Below the pieces are notes generated by a model. The model saw only the letters and a program-made list of their open reading frames with translations. It ran no database searches and was not told the DNA's origin. The position numbers and the translations under genes are program-made. Of a stretch of DNA of 64,000 nt, positions 1 to 9,112 are shown one piece after another (positions within the stretch are counted from its first letter, which is position 1; the number at the start of each line of letters is the position of its first letter). The stretch lies in assembly GCA_036013505.1 (NCBI GenBank), contig CP107851.1:1302001-1366000 (forward strand), read 5' to 3'. This DNA is from Streptomyces sp. NBC_00510 (lineage in GTDB: Bacteria > Actinomycetota > Actinomycetes > Streptomycetales > Streptomycetaceae).

Positions 1-145
1 CGGCCAGGGCCTTGTCGACCTCGAAGTGGTCGCCCCAGCAGGCGAGTTCGAGCCCGTCGTAACCGAAGTCGCGGGCGAGCCGGCAGACCTCCTCCAGGGG
101 CAGGTCGGCCCACTGGCCGGTGAAGAGGGTGAAGGGTCGTGGCAC
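1..145 (-). CDS. Sugar phosphate isomerase/epimerase (TIM barrel), N-terminal part
   Basis: Only the first 48 codons lie in the window; the gene runs off the left edge. The translation begins [20 protein letters not shown] and continues through a run of the type [19 protein letters not shown], typical of the first beta-alpha units of the xylose-isomerase-like TIM barrel (AP endonuclease 2 fold). The GTG start is chosen because a GAGGAGG ribosome site lies 8 bases before it. It starts 28 bases after the stop of the Gfo/Idh dehydrogenase gene and is probably the last visible gene of the CUT2 sugar operon. Members of this fold isomerise, epimerise or eliminate sugars and often act on the product of a neighbouring Gfo/Idh enzyme. 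The exact substrate cannot be read. Confidence 0.8.
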   Translation of the reverse strand, partial: MPRPFTLFTGQWADLPLEEVCRLARDFGYDGLELACWGDHFEVDKALA

Positions 146-173
146 GGCGAGGGCCTCCTCGATACGGGCGTGG

Positions 174-1388
174 TCAGGCGGGGACGGGGGTGTAGACGGC
201 GTTCTTCTCGGCGCTCTCCTCCACCGCCGCCAGGACCCGCTGCACCTGCAGGCCGTCGGCGAACGACGGTGCCGGGGTGACCCCTTCGGCGATCCCGAGG
301 ACGAGGTCGCGCGCCTGGTGGGTGAAGGTGTGCTCGTAGCCGAGCGCGTGGCCGGGCGGCCACCACGCCTCCAGGTACGGATGGCCCGGCTCGGTCACCA
401 GGATCCGCCGGAAGCCGGCCGAGTCGGCGGGTTCGGTGTGGTCGTGGAACGACAGCTCGTTCAGCCGCTCCAGGTCGAAGGCGAGTGAGCCGCGCTCGCC
501 GTTGATCTCCAGCCGCAGGGCGTTCTTGCGCCCCGAGGCCATCCGGGTGGCCTCGAAGGAGGCGAGCGCCCCCGAGGCCAGCCGCCCGGTGAACAGCGCC
601 GCGTCGTCGACGGTGACCGGCCCCCGCCGCGTGCTCCCGGAGCCCGACAGCCCCGACGACGTGCCGGCCAGCTCGGGCCGCTCCCGTACGAACGTCTCGG
701 TGAGCGCCGAGACGCCCACCAGGGGCTCCCCCGCCAGGTACTGCGCGAGGTCGACGGCGTGCGCGCCGAGGTCACCGAGCGCCCCGGAGCCCGCGTACTC
801 GCGCTTCAGCCGCCAGGTCAGCGGGAAGTCGGGGTCGACGAGCCAGTCCTGGAGGTAGGTCACCCGCACGTGGCGGATGGTGCCCACCCTCCCGTCCGCG
901 ATGAGCCGGCGGGCGTAGGCGACCGCCGGCACCCGCCGGTAGTTGAAGCCGACCATGGCCACCTGGCCGCGGGCGGCGGCCCGCTCGGCCGCCGCGGCCA
1001 TGGCCTCTGCCTCGGCGACCGAGTTGGCCAGCGGCTTCTCGCACAGGACGTGCTTGCCCGCCTCGAGCGCCGCGACGGCGATCTCGGCGTGGCTGTCCCC
1101 GGGGGTGCACACGTCCACCAGCTGGACGTCGTCCCGGTCCACCAGTGCCCGCCAGTCCGTCTCCGCGGCGGCCCAGCCGTGCCGGGCGGCCGCGGCCCGC
1201 ACCGCCCCCTCGTCCCGGCCGCCGATCGCGGCCAGGACGGGCCTCATCGGCAGGTCGAACACGCGGCCCACGGTGCGCCACGCGTGGGAGTGGGTGGCGC
1301 CCATGAAGGCGTAGCCGACCATGCCGATGCCGAGCGCCGGCGAAGCGGCCCCTGCCTCACTGTCTTCCTTGCCGGCCATATCAGCCAT
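174..1388 (-). CDS. Gfo/Idh/MocA family oxidoreductase
   Basis: 404 residues; a cytoplasmic NAD(P)-dependent sugar or cyclitol dehydrogenase. The N-terminal Rossmann fold shows [16 protein letters not shown] at about residues 19-34, and the family signature CEKPLANS follows near residue 110. The C-terminal half is the usual alpha/beta substrate-binding domain, with [13 protein letters not shown] carrying the conserved Asp and His that normally face the sugar. The ATG at 1388 is preferred over longer readings because GAGGAG lies just upstream. It sits 49 bases downstream of the binding-protein gene and 28 bases before a TIM-barrel isomerase, so it probably oxidises the sugar imported by the adjacent CUT2 transporter. 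Substrate unknown; inositol, or a glycoside 3-hydroxyl, are both possible. Confidence 0.88.
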   Translation of the reverse strand: MADMAGKEDSEAGAASPALGIGMVGYAFMGATHSHAWRTVGRVFDLPMRPVLAAIGGRDEGAVRAAAARHGWAAAETDWRALVDRDDVQLVDVCTPGDSHAEIAVAALEAGKHVLCEKPLANSVAEAEAMAAAAERAAARGQVAMVGFNYRRVPAVAYARRLIADGRVGTIRHVRVTYLQDWLVDPDFPLTWRLKREYAGSGALGDLGAHAVDLAQYLAGEPLVGVSALTETFVRERPELAGTSSGLSGSGSTRRGPVTVDDAALFTGRLASGALASFEATRMASGRKNALRLEINGERGSLAFDLERLNELSFHDHTEPADSAGFRRILVTEPGHPYLEAWWPPGHALGYEHTFTHQARDLVLGIAEGVTPAPSFADGLQVQRVLAAVEESAEKNAVYTPVPA

Positions 1389-1437
1389 GCCGTTGCTCCT
1401 CGTCGGTTGCTCGGTTCGGACGGGCGGGGCGGATCTG

Positions 1438-2484
1438 TTAGATGAAGCCCGTCGGCAGGTACTCGTCGACGTTCTCCTTGGTGACGACGGCCGAGTACAG
1501 GGTGATCGACGCGGGGATCTCCAGCTCCGACAACCCGCCGACGCCCTTCTTCTGTCCGAGCGCACGGGCCAGGTCGATGGCGGAGGCGGCCATGGTGGGC
1601 GGGTACAGGACGGTCGCCTTCAGCACGCCGTTGTCGGCCTTGATGGCGTCCATCGCCGACTTGGACCCGGCACCGCCGACCATGAAGAACTCGTCACGGC
1701 CCGCCTGCGCGATCGCGCGCAGGGCACCGACACCCTGGTCGTCGTCGTGGTTCCACAGCGCGTCGAACTGCTTCTGCGCCTGCAGCAGCTGGGCCATCTT
1801 GGCCTGGCCGGTCTCGACGGTGAACTCGGCGGCCTGCCGGGCCACCTTCCTGATGTTGGGGTAGTTCTTCAGGGCGTCGTCGAAGCCCTGGGTACGCTGC
1901 CGGGTCAGCTCCAGGTTGTCGATGCCGGCGAGCTCGACGACCTTGGCGTCCGGCTTGTCCTTGAGCTGCTCGCCGATGTAGCGGCCGGCGTTGAGCCCCA
2001 TGCCGTAGTTGTCGCCGCCGATCCAGCAGCGGTACGCCTGCGGGGAGGCGAAGACCCGGTCCAGGTTGATCACCGGGATGCCGGCCTTCATGGCCTGCAG
2101 GCCCACCTGGGTGAGGGCCTTGCCGTCGGCCGGCAGGATGACCAGGACGTCGACCTTCTTGTTGATCAGCGTCTGGATCTGCCCGATCTGGGCGGCGGTG
2201 TCGTTGGAGCCCTCGGTGATCTCCAGCGTCACCTCGGAGTACTTCGCGGCGCGGTCCTTGGCGTTCTGGTTGATGGCGTTGAGCCAGCCGTGGTCGGCCT
2301 GCGGGCCGGCGAAGCCGATCGTGACCGGCGTGCCGGGCTTGTCGTCGGCGGCGGCCGCCGTGGTGGCGGCCGTGCCGGCCTTCTTCGGCTCGTTGCTGGT
2401 GCAGGCGGTGAGGGCCGCTCCGGCGGAGACGGCGGCGGCGCCGAAGAGCAGTCCTCTGCGGCTGGTGACCGGGATTCGTGGCAT
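1438..2484 (-). CDS. CUT2 sugar ABC transporter substrate-binding lipoprotein
   Basis: 348 residues; an extracytoplasmic lipoprotein that captures a sugar for import. The signal has twin arginines at residues 9-10 (SRRGLLFG) followed by a hydrophobic stretch and lipobox LTAC with Cys28, so both Tat export and lipid anchoring are suggested. The body resembles the periplasmic binding protein type 1 family of ribose/xylose/inositol binders (Peripla_BP_4), for example VTIGFAGPQADHGWLNAI near residue 52. It lies between the permease gene upstream (77 bases) and the Gfo/Idh gene downstream. Placement of the binding protein after the ATPase and permease is the normal CUT2 order. The stop codon is TAA. 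Ligand cannot be assigned from sequence alone. Confidence 0.9.
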   Translation of the reverse strand: MPRIPVTSRRGLLFGAAAVSAGAALTACTSNEPKKAGTAATTAAAADDKPGTPVTIGFAGPQADHGWLNAINQNAKDRAAKYSEVTLEITEGSNDTAAQIGQIQTLINKKVDVLVILPADGKALTQVGLQAMKAGIPVINLDRVFASPQAYRCWIGGDNYGMGLNAGRYIGEQLKDKPDAKVVELAGIDNLELTRQRTQGFDDALKNYPNIRKVARQAAEFTVETGQAKMAQLLQAQKQFDALWNHDDDQGVGALRAIAQAGRDEFFMVGGAGSKSAMDAIKADNGVLKATVLYPPTMAASAIDLARALGQKKGVGGLSELEIPASITLYSAVVTKENVDEYLPTGFI

Positions 2485-2560
2485 GGCGGTGAAACCCTCC
2501 GGGATAGGGCGGTGCGGGGCGCGTGCGGGTTGTCGGGTGGAGCGGGGGCGACGGGCTGTG

Positions 2561-3598
2561 TCAGCCGTCGCCGTTGCGCACGGTGCTGCGCTGGACCAGG
2601 ACGGCGGCCACGATGATCGCTCCCTTGGCGATCTGCTGGACGGCGCTCTCCAGGTTGTTGAGGGCGAAGATGTTCTGGATGGTGATGAACACCAGGACGC
2701 CCAGGACGGAGCCGACGATCGTGCCGCGGCCGCCGCTGAGCAGCGTGCCGCCGATGATCGCCGCGGCGATGGCGTCGAGCTCGTAGAGGTTGCCGTTGGT
2801 GTTCTGGCCCGAGCCGGACAGGATGATCAGCATGAAGGCCGCGATGCCGCAGCACAGCCCGGACAGCAGGTAGAGGTAGAGCCGCTGCCGGCGGACGTCG
2901 ATGCCGGCGAGGCGGGCCGCCTCCGCGTTGCCGCCGACGGCCACGGTCCGGCGCCCGAACGTCGTCCGGTTCAGCACCAGCCAGCCGATGACGGTGACCC
3001 CGGCGAAGACCAGCACCAGCGGCGGGATGCCGAGGACGTAGCTGGCGGGAAGGCCGAGGTCGAGCACCGAGTTCACGGTGACGATCTGCGTCTTGCCGTC
3101 GGTGAGGTACAGGGCGAGCCCGCGTGCCGAGGCGAGCATGGCGAGGGTCGCGATGAACGGCACCATGCCGCCGTAGGCGATGAGCACCCCGTTGACCAGC
3201 CCGCAGCCGACGCCGACGACGACCGCGGTGAAGAGGATGCCCGCGAAGCCGTATTCCTGGGTGGCGAGGGTCGTCGCCCATACGGAGGAGAGCGCGACGA
3301 TCGCGCCGACGGACAGGTCGATGCCGCCGCTGGTGATCACGAAGGTCATGCCGACGGTGACGACACCGATGACGGACGCCTGGGTGAGCACCAGTTGGAG
3401 GTTGGAGACGTCCAGGAAGGCGTCGGGCTGCGTGATGCCCCCGACGAGGACGAGGGCGGCGAGGACGCCGAGCAGGGACAGGTTGCGGACGTCGGCGTGG
3501 AGCCCCAGCGCCGGACGCCGGCCGCCGCCCTTCGTGACGGGGGACGCGTCCGCGGGCGGCGTCGGTGCCTGCGGGGCCTGGGAAGCGGGCTGTGTCAT
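2561..3598 (-). CDS. CUT2 sugar ABC transporter permease (RbsC-like)
   Basis: 345 residues; integral membrane permease of the BPD_transp_2 family that forms the translocation pore with the adjacent ATPase. A hydrophilic N-terminus of about 40 residues precedes eight to ten hydrophobic segments. Family hallmarks are VITSGGIDLSVGAIVALSS near residue 87 and AIIGGTLLSGGRGTIVGSVL near residue 285. Its ATG overlaps the stop of the ATPase gene by one base (TGATG), indicating translational coupling. The single permease plus a double-domain ATPase is the standard ribose/xylose-type arrangement; both halves of the pore are probably a homodimer. Substrate is inferred to be a monosaccharide or cyclitol. 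Confidence 0.93.
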   Translation of the reverse strand: MTQPASQAPQAPTPPADASPVTKGGGRRPALGLHADVRNLSLLGVLAALVLVGGITQPDAFLDVSNLQLVLTQASVIGVVTVGMTFVITSGGIDLSVGAIVALSSVWATTLATQEYGFAGILFTAVVVGVGCGLVNGVLIAYGGMVPFIATLAMLASARGLALYLTDGKTQIVTVNSVLDLGLPASYVLGIPPLVLVFAGVTVIGWLVLNRTTFGRRTVAVGGNAEAARLAGIDVRRQRLYLYLLSGLCCGIAAFMLIILSGSGQNTNGNLYELDAIAAAIIGGTLLSGGRGTIVGSVLGVLVFITIQNIFALNNLESAVQQIAKGAIIVAAVLVQRSTVRNGDG

Positions 3599-5139
3599 CA
3601 GCTCGGGCTCCCTTCCATGACGAGGTCGAGTACGCGGTGTTCGTCCAGCTCCGTCGCGGGCGCCGTGTGCACGACGCGTCCCTCACGGAGCACCAGCACC
3701 CGGTCCGCGAGCCCCAGGACTTCGGGGACCTCGCTGGAGACGAGGAGTACGGCGAGCCCGTCGTCGGCGAGCCGGCGGATCACCGCGTACAGCTCGGCGC
3801 GGGCGCCCACGTCGACGCCGCGGGTCGGCTCGTCCAGCAGCAGGACGCGGCAGCCGCGCAGCAGCCAGCGGGCCAGGACGGCCTTCTGCTGGTTGCCGCC
3901 GGACAGGGTGCGCACCCGTGCGTCGGGGTTGTCGGGCCGCAGCGACAGCGACCGGGTGGACTCCCGGGCGGCCCGTCGTTCCTCCCTGCGGTCGAGCCAG
4001 CCGGCCCGGGAGAAGCGGGCGAGCGTGGACACCGACACGTTGCGCGTGACGGACTCCAGCATCAGCAGTGCCTGCGCCTTGCGCTCCTCCGGCGCCAGTC
4101 CCAGACCGGCGCGGACGGCGGAGCGGACGCTGCCGGGTTTGAGGGGCCGGCCGTCGACGGTCACCCGGCCGGCGGTGGGCTTCCTGGCGCCGTAGAGCGT
4201 CTCGAGGATCTCCGACCGTCCGGAGCCCACGAGTCCGGCGAGCCCGACGATCTCCCCCGGGCGCACTTCCAGGTCCACGGCGGCGAACTCGCCGTCGCGG
4301 GCGAGCCCTTCGACCCGCAGGACGGGGTCGCCGGAGCGCGGTCCCGCAGGACGCGGCGGGAAGACGTACTCGACGTCACGGCCCGTCATGAGGGCGACGA
4401 TGTCGCGCGTGGGCATGGACTTGGCGGGGAGTCCGCCGGCGACGGCGCGGCCGTCCTTCAGGACGGTGACCCGGTCACCGACGCGGCGGATCTCCTCCAG
4501 CCGGTGGGAGATGTAGACGACCGCGACGCCGTCGGCGGTCAACTGCCCGACGATGCGCAGCAGGTTGTCGGTCTCCTCGGGGTCCAGCGCGGCGGACGGC
4601 TCGTCCATGACGATGAGGCGCACGTCGTGGGAGAGCGCCCGGGCCATCGAGACGATCTGCTGCTGTGCGGCCGAAAGGTCACCGACGCGGCGGGCGGGGT
4701 CGACCTCGGGGTGGCCGAGCCGGCGCAGCAGGACGGCCGCCTCGCGGCGCGCGTCGCGTCCGCGCACGACGAAGCCGGCGGTGGTCGGTTCGTGGCCGAG
4801 GAAGACGTTCTCGGCCACGGACAGCCCCTCGACCAGGTCGAGTTCCTGGTAGATGGTCGCGATGCCGAGCCTCATGGCGGCGATCGGCGACTTCAGCGAC
4901 ACCGGTTCCCCGCGCCAGGTGATCTCCCCGCCGTCGGGCTGGTGGGCCCCGGCGAGCACCTTGATGAGGGTGGACTTCCCCGCGCCGTTCTGGCCGAGGA
5001 GGCAGTGCACCTCGCCGGCCTGGACGTCCAGGTCGACGCCGTCCAGGGCGCGGACGCCGGGGAAGGACTTGGTGATGCCGGACATGGTGAGCAGCGGCGC
5101 TGCTGTCGGGGGCGGCGGTGCCGGTGGTTGTGGTGCCAT
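3598..5139 (-). CDS. CUT2 sugar ABC transporter ATP-binding protein (RbsA/XylG-like)
   Basis: 513 residues with two fused ABC domains that energise the neighbouring permease. The first domain has Walker A GQNGAGKST at about residues 49-57, signature LSAAQQQIV and Walker B LIVMDEPSAALD. The second has the degenerate Walker A GLVGSGRSE expected of this family, signature LSGGNQQKAV and Walker B VLLLDEPTRGVD. The ATG at 5139 is chosen over a GTG ten codons upstream because GAGGGG lies 6 bases before it. The 3' end overlaps the permease start by one base. A 100-base gap separates it from the ROK regulator upstream, so regulator and transporter may be cotranscribed or a promoter may lie in that gap. 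Confidence 0.94.
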   Translation of the reverse strand: MAPQPPAPPPPTAAPLLTMSGITKSFPGVRALDGVDLDVQAGEVHCLLGQNGAGKSTLIKVLAGAHQPDGGEITWRGEPVSLKSPIAAMRLGIATIYQELDLVEGLSVAENVFLGHEPTTAGFVVRGRDARREAAVLLRRLGHPEVDPARRVGDLSAAQQQIVSMARALSHDVRLIVMDEPSAALDPEETDNLLRIVGQLTADGVAVVYISHRLEEIRRVGDRVTVLKDGRAVAGGLPAKSMPTRDIVALMTGRDVEYVFPPRPAGPRSGDPVLRVEGLARDGEFAAVDLEVRPGEIVGLAGLVGSGRSEILETLYGARKPTAGRVTVDGRPLKPGSVRSAVRAGLGLAPEERKAQALLMLESVTRNVSVSTLARFSRAGWLDRREERRAARESTRSLSLRPDNPDARVRTLSGGNQQKAVLARWLLRGCRVLLLDEPTRGVDVGARAELYAVIRRLADDGLAVLLVSSEVPEVLGLADRVLVLREGRVVHTAPATELDEHRVLDLVMEGSPS

Positions 5140-5239
5140 GACGATCCCCTCGGCGGGTGCGGGTGACACGTGCGCGTGCGGAGCGTGCAGTGGAGCCGGT
5201 GGTGCCGTGGTGTCGGTGGAGCCTTGGCCGGTGGGGGGA

Positions 5240-6430
5240 TCAGGCCGGGGAGAACACGTGGTCGCTGATGAGCCGGGCCGCGCCGATCACGCCGGCGGTG
5301 GGGCCCAGTTCACCCAGGACGATGGGGAGGTTGCCGGTCGCCAGGGGCAGCGACTGGCGGTAGACCTGGCTGCGGATGCTGGCGAGCAGCGTGTGGCCGA
5401 GGCCGGTGACGCCGCCGCCGATCACGACCAGTGCGGGGTTGAAGAAGCTGACGAGCCCGGCGATGACCTGCCCGACGCGGTTGCCCCCCTCGCGGATGAG
5501 TTCGAGTGCCGCCGCGTCACCGACCGCGGCCGCCGCGGCGACGTCGACGGCGGACAGCCGACCGACCGCCTCGAGCCGGGCAGCGAGGGCGGCGGACCGG
5601 CCTGACCTGGCCGCCTCCAGGGCGTCCTGGACGAGCGCGGCGCCGCTGAAGTGGGCTTCCAGGCAGCCCTTGTTGCCGCAGGCGCAGGCGCGTCCGTCGG
5701 CCTCGACCCGGATGTGGCCGATGTCGCCGGCGCTGCCCGTCACACCGCGGTGCACCTCTCCGCCGACGACGATGCCGCAGCCGATGCCGGTGCCGATCTT
5801 GACGCAGAGGAAGTCACCGACGGAGCGGGCGACCCCGGCGTGCTGCTCCCCCATCGCCATCAGGTTCACGTCGTTGTCGACCATGACGGGGCAGCCCAGT
5901 TCCTGGCTGAGTGCCTCGCGGACCGGGAAGCCGTCCCAGCCGGGCATGATCGGCGGCGCGACGGGGACGCCCTCGGGGAACCGCACCGGTCCCGGTACCC
6001 CGATGCCCGCGCCGTCGAAGCCCTCGGCGAGGCCGGCGGCCTTGAGTTTGGCGGCCATTTCGAGGATCCGCTCGAATACGGCGACCGGTCCCTCACGGAC
6101 GTCCATCGGGTGGTTGAGGTGGCCGAGCACCTCCAGCTCGGCGTTGGTGACGGCGACGTCGACCGAGGTGGCGCCGATGTCGACGCCGAGGAAGCGCAGG
6201 CCCGGGGCGAGCCTGATGTTGTGCGAACGCCGCCCGCCGCGCGATGCGGCCAGGCCGTCCGCGACGACCAGACCCGTCTCCAGCAGCCGGTCGACCTCGA
6301 CGGCGAGCTTGGAACGGGACAGGTCGATCTGGTCCCCCATCTGGGCACGGGAGTTGGGACCGCCGTCACGGAGCAGCCGCAGGAGCCGCGCCTGATGCGC
6401 GTTGGCGGGTCGAGCTGTCATGCGTCTCAT
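5240..6430 (-). CDS. ROK family transcriptional regulator (copy 1)
   Basis: 396 residues. A winged helix-turn-helix occupies about residues 1-70 (ARLLRLLRDGG, then LSRSKLAVEVDRLLETGLV) and is followed by a ROK sugar-kinase-like domain. Visible ROK features are the phosphate-loop-like LGVDIGATSVDVAV, the VDNDVN segment that holds the catalytic-type Asp, GDIGHI, and the zinc-type CACGNKGCLE. It presumably represses sugar genes until a sugar or sugar phosphate binds. The ATG at 6430 is selected because the same MRRMTARPAN start is conserved in the tandem copy and GGAGGTGAGG precedes it. It is followed by the CUT2 operon it most likely controls. Kinase activity is not excluded, but the HTH argues for a repressor. 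Confidence 0.9.
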   Translation of the reverse strand: MRRMTARPANAHQARLLRLLRDGGPNSRAQMGDQIDLSRSKLAVEVDRLLETGLVVADGLAASRGGRRSHNIRLAPGLRFLGVDIGATSVDVAVTNAELEVLGHLNHPMDVREGPVAVFERILEMAAKLKAAGLAEGFDGAGIGVPGPVRFPEGVPVAPPIMPGWDGFPVREALSQELGCPVMVDNDVNLMAMGEQHAGVARSVGDFLCVKIGTGIGCGIVVGGEVHRGVTGSAGDIGHIRVEADGRACACGNKGCLEAHFSGAALVQDALEAARSGRSAALAARLEAVGRLSAVDVAAAAAVGDAAALELIREGGNRVGQVIAGLVSFFNPALVVIGGGVTGLGHTLLASIRSQVYRQSLPLATGNLPIVLGELGPTAGVIGAARLISDHVFSPA

Positions 6431-6715
6431 GTGCCCCTCACCTCCCCCGGCCGTCGGCATGGGGATACCGGACCGGCGTCGGCCGGTCCCGCTCCGTCAG
6501 GCTTTCGATGGGAAAGTAGCAGCGCCTGCCCAGCGGGGGAAGAAGTTGCGCAGGAATCAGCAAGGTCTTTTTCCGGTTCCAGGACAAAGTCCGGAAGAGG
6601 TCAACTCACCTGCGGGGCAGGGGGCGTGGGCGCGCCCGGAACGGCACGCATGGAGGCGACGTGGCGAACCGGGGGGAGGGGCGGGTCCGCCACGGCGGGC
6701 GGTGCCAGCCGTGGG

Positions 6716-7906
6716 TCACACCGGCGAGAAGACGTGGTCGCTGATCAGGCGGGTGGCCCCGACCACGCCCGCGGTCGGGCCGAGTTCACTGAGGACGATC
6801 GGCAGGTTGCCGGTGGCCAGCGGCAGCGACTGGCCGTACACCTGGCTGCGGATGCTCGCCAGGAGGGTGTGCCCCAGACCGGTGAGACCGCCGCCGATCA
6901 CGACGAGTCCGGGGTTGAAGAAGCTCACCAGGCCGGCGATGACCTGGCCCGTGCGGTTGCCGCCCTGCCGGATGAGGTCGAGCGCCGCACCGTCCCCGCC
7001 CGCCGCGGCGGCCGCCACGTCGGCGGAGGTGAGCTTCCCCGCAGCGGCCAGCCGGCCGGCGAGCGCCGCGGATTCCCCGGCGGCCGCCGTGGCGGCCGCG
7101 TCCCGGGCCAGGGCACTCCCGCCGAAGTAGGCCTCGAGACAGCCGTGGTTGCCGCAGGCGCACGAGATGCCGCCCGGCACCACCTGGATGTGACCGATGT
7201 CCCCGGCGCTGCCGGTGACCCCGCGGTAGACCTGCCCGCCCACGACGATGCCGCAGCCGATGCCGGTCCCGATCTTGACGAAGAGGAAGTCCCGCACGGA
7301 GCGGGCGACCCCGGCGTGCTGCTCCCCCAGCGCCATGAGGTTCACGTCGTTGTCGACCAGGACGGGACAGCCGAGTTCCTGGCTCATGGCCTCACGGACG
7401 GGGAACCCGTCCCAGCCGGGCATGATCGGCGGGGCGACCGGCACGCCGTCGGGGAACCGCACCGGCCCGGGCACCCCGATCCCCGCCCCGTCGAAGCTCT
7501 CCGCGGCGCCGGTGGCGCGCAGCTCGGCCGCCATCGCCAGCACCTGCTCGAACACGGCGACCGGCCCCTCGCGCACGTCGAACCGCGCGGCACGGTGGCC
7601 GAGCACCTCCAGCTCGGCGTTGGTGACGGCGACGTCGACCGAGGTGGCGCCGATGTCCACGCCCAGGAAGCGCAGCGAGGGCGCGAGGCGCACGTTGTGG
7701 GAGGGCCGTCCGCCGCGGGAGGCGGCGAGGCCGTCGGGGACCACGAGGCCCGTCTCCAGGAGGCGGTCGACCTCGACCGCCAGCTTGGACCGGGAGAGTT
7801 CCACCTGGTCGCCGAGTACGGCCCGCGACTGCGGGCCCGCGTCGCGCAACAGGCGCAGTACTCGCGCCTGGTGCCCGTTCGCCGGACGGGCCGTCATCCG
7901 TCTCAC
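6716..7906 (-). CDS. ROK family transcriptional regulator (copy 2, tandem paralogue)
   Basis: 396 residues, the same length as the downstream copy at 5240-6430 and clearly a close duplicate of it across both domains. It shows the same winged HTH (LSRSKLAVEVDRLLETGLV), LGVDIGATSVDVAV, VDNDVNLMALGEQ, GDIGHI and the Cys-rich CACGNHGCLE. Differences cluster in the HTH wing and in the Ala-rich region after the zinc motif. The start is GTG, with GAGAGG 6 bases upstream. The 285-base gap between the two copies is long enough to hold a promoter. Two near-identical ROK proteins may recognise related operators or form mixed oligomers; which one governs the CUT2 genes cannot be told. Confidence 0.9.
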   Translation of the reverse strand: MRRMTARPANGHQARVLRLLRDAGPQSRAVLGDQVELSRSKLAVEVDRLLETGLVVPDGLAASRGGRPSHNVRLAPSLRFLGVDIGATSVDVAVTNAELEVLGHRAARFDVREGPVAVFEQVLAMAAELRATGAAESFDGAGIGVPGPVRFPDGVPVAPPIMPGWDGFPVREAMSQELGCPVLVDNDVNLMALGEQHAGVARSVRDFLFVKIGTGIGCGIVVGGQVYRGVTGSAGDIGHIQVVPGGISCACGNHGCLEAYFGGSALARDAAATAAAGESAALAGRLAAAGKLTSADVAAAAAGGDGAALDLIRQGGNRTGQVIAGLVSFFNPGLVVIGGGLTGLGHTLLASIRSQVYGQSLPLATGNLPIVLSELGPTAGVVGATRLISDHVFSPV

Positions 7907-8149
7907 GTCGCGCCTCTCCCTCGCCGGTCATCCTCGGGTGCGTCTCGTCACCCTCCGGACGGGGCCACGACTGGACCGGACCGTACCACCGGGGTGGGCG
8001 GCCGGGAAGAAACCGCCGAAAGGCACCCGGAGGCCGCTTCTCCGGGCGCACCGGGGGGGGCTGTTTGCGGGCGCCCGCCGCGTCCGGCAGGGTGCGGGGC
8101 GACAGCACGCGGCGCGGCTGCCCGCGCCGGGAGGGGGAAGGGGTTCGTG

Positions 8150-8950
8150 ATGACGTGGTCCCGGATGACCGTGGTCCGTGACGGCGTACGGCTGGAGTGC
8201 CGGGACCTGCCCGGTCCGGGGCCGTCGGCGGTCCTGCTGCACGGCCTGGCCGGCCATGCGGGCGAATGGGACCACACGGCGCAGTGGCTGAGCCACCGTC
8301 ATCGCGTGGTCGCCGTGGACCAGCGGGGGCACGGCGCCTCCGAGCGGCATCCCGGGGACGTCTCCCGCGCGGCCTACGTCGCCGACACCGCCGCCGTCAT
8401 CGCGGAGTCGGGGACCGGGCCGGCGATCCTGGTGGGCCAGTCGCTCGGCGGCCACACCGCCATGCTGACCGCCGCGGCCCGTCCGGACCTGGTCCGGGCC
8501 CTGGTGCTGGTCGAGGCGGGTCCCGGCGGCCCGAACCCGGACGTTCCCGGGGACATCGGAGCGTGGCTGGATTCCTGGCCGGTGCCGTTCCCCTCGGTGG
8601 AGTCCGCCGCGGCCTTCCTCGGCGGAGGCCCGGTCGGCAGGGGCTGGGCGGAGGGCCTGGAGCGGCGCGAGGACGGCTGGTGGCCGCGCTTCGAGCGGGA
8701 CGTCATGGTCGCGTCCCTGCGGGAGAACGCGGAGCGGGACTTCTGGGCGGAGTGGGAGGCGCTGCGGTGCCCGACGCTGGTCGTCCTGGCCGAGAAGGGG
8801 ATCATCGGGGCCGAGGAGGCCGAGGAGATGTGCCGTCGGCAGCCGCGGGCGGTGGCCGTCGGCGTTCCCGGGACGGGCCACGACCTCCATCTGGAGCGCC
8901 CTGACGCGCTGCGCCAGGCGATGACCGCCTTCCTCGACGGGCTCGGATGA
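8150..8950 (+). CDS. Alpha/beta fold hydrolase
   Basis: 266 residues; soluble hydrolase of unknown substrate. The oxyanion region is LLHGLAGHAGEW, the nucleophile elbow is GQSLGG (Ser near residue 104), and a C-terminal GTGHDLHLERPDAL supplies the probable catalytic His; an Asp/Glu in the preceding strand would complete the triad. The reading starts at ATG 8150, directly after an in-frame GTG, with GAGGGGGAAGGGG as ribosome site. It is divergent from the ROK copy 2 gene (243 bases apart) and alone on its strand. No signal peptide is seen, so it acts in the cytoplasm. Confidence 0.88.
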   Translation: MTWSRMTVVRDGVRLECRDLPGPGPSAVLLHGLAGHAGEWDHTAQWLSHRHRVVAVDQRGHGASERHPGDVSRAAYVADTAAVIAESGTGPAILVGQSLGGHTAMLTAAARPDLVRALVLVEAGPGGPNPDVPGDIGAWLDSWPVPFPSVESAAAFLGGGPVGRGWAEGLERREDGWWPRFERDVMVASLRENAERDFWAEWEALRCPTLVVLAEKGIIGAEEAEEMCRRQPRAVAVGVPGTGHDLHLERPDALRQAMTAFLDGLG

Positions 8951-8998
8951 CGCGGCCCGCCTGACGGGAGCGGGCGGCCCGGTGCGTCACCCCTGCAC

Positions 8999-9021
8999 GC
9001 GATAAGTATCGGATGCAAGTT
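8999..9021 (+). promoter_or_regulatory. Possible NsrR-type (nitric-oxide-responsive) site upstream of the flavohemoprotein gene
   Basis: An unusually AT-rich 23-base patch, GATAAGTATCGGATGCAAGTT preceded by GC in shortened form, lies about 92 bases before the flavohemoprotein start. The half GGATGCAAGTT resembles an NsrR half-site, and NsrR is known to repress hmp genes in Streptomyces. The opposite half matches poorly, so symmetry is weak. Tentative. Confidence 0.25.
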
Positions 9022-9112
9022 AAGCCGCTTGCGTCGTGCCGCCCCGCGCGCAGCGCGACGCGACGCCGGTTCGCCGCGGCATGCCCGCACCACGTCCGAG
9101 TTGGGGAACCCC

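Noticed and set aside
5651..8950. A 1099-codon open frame on the plus strand across both ROK genes
   Set aside because: It is antisense to two well-conserved regulators and has repetitive Ala/Gly/Arg/Asp composition; only its end (8150-8950) is a real hydrolase gene.
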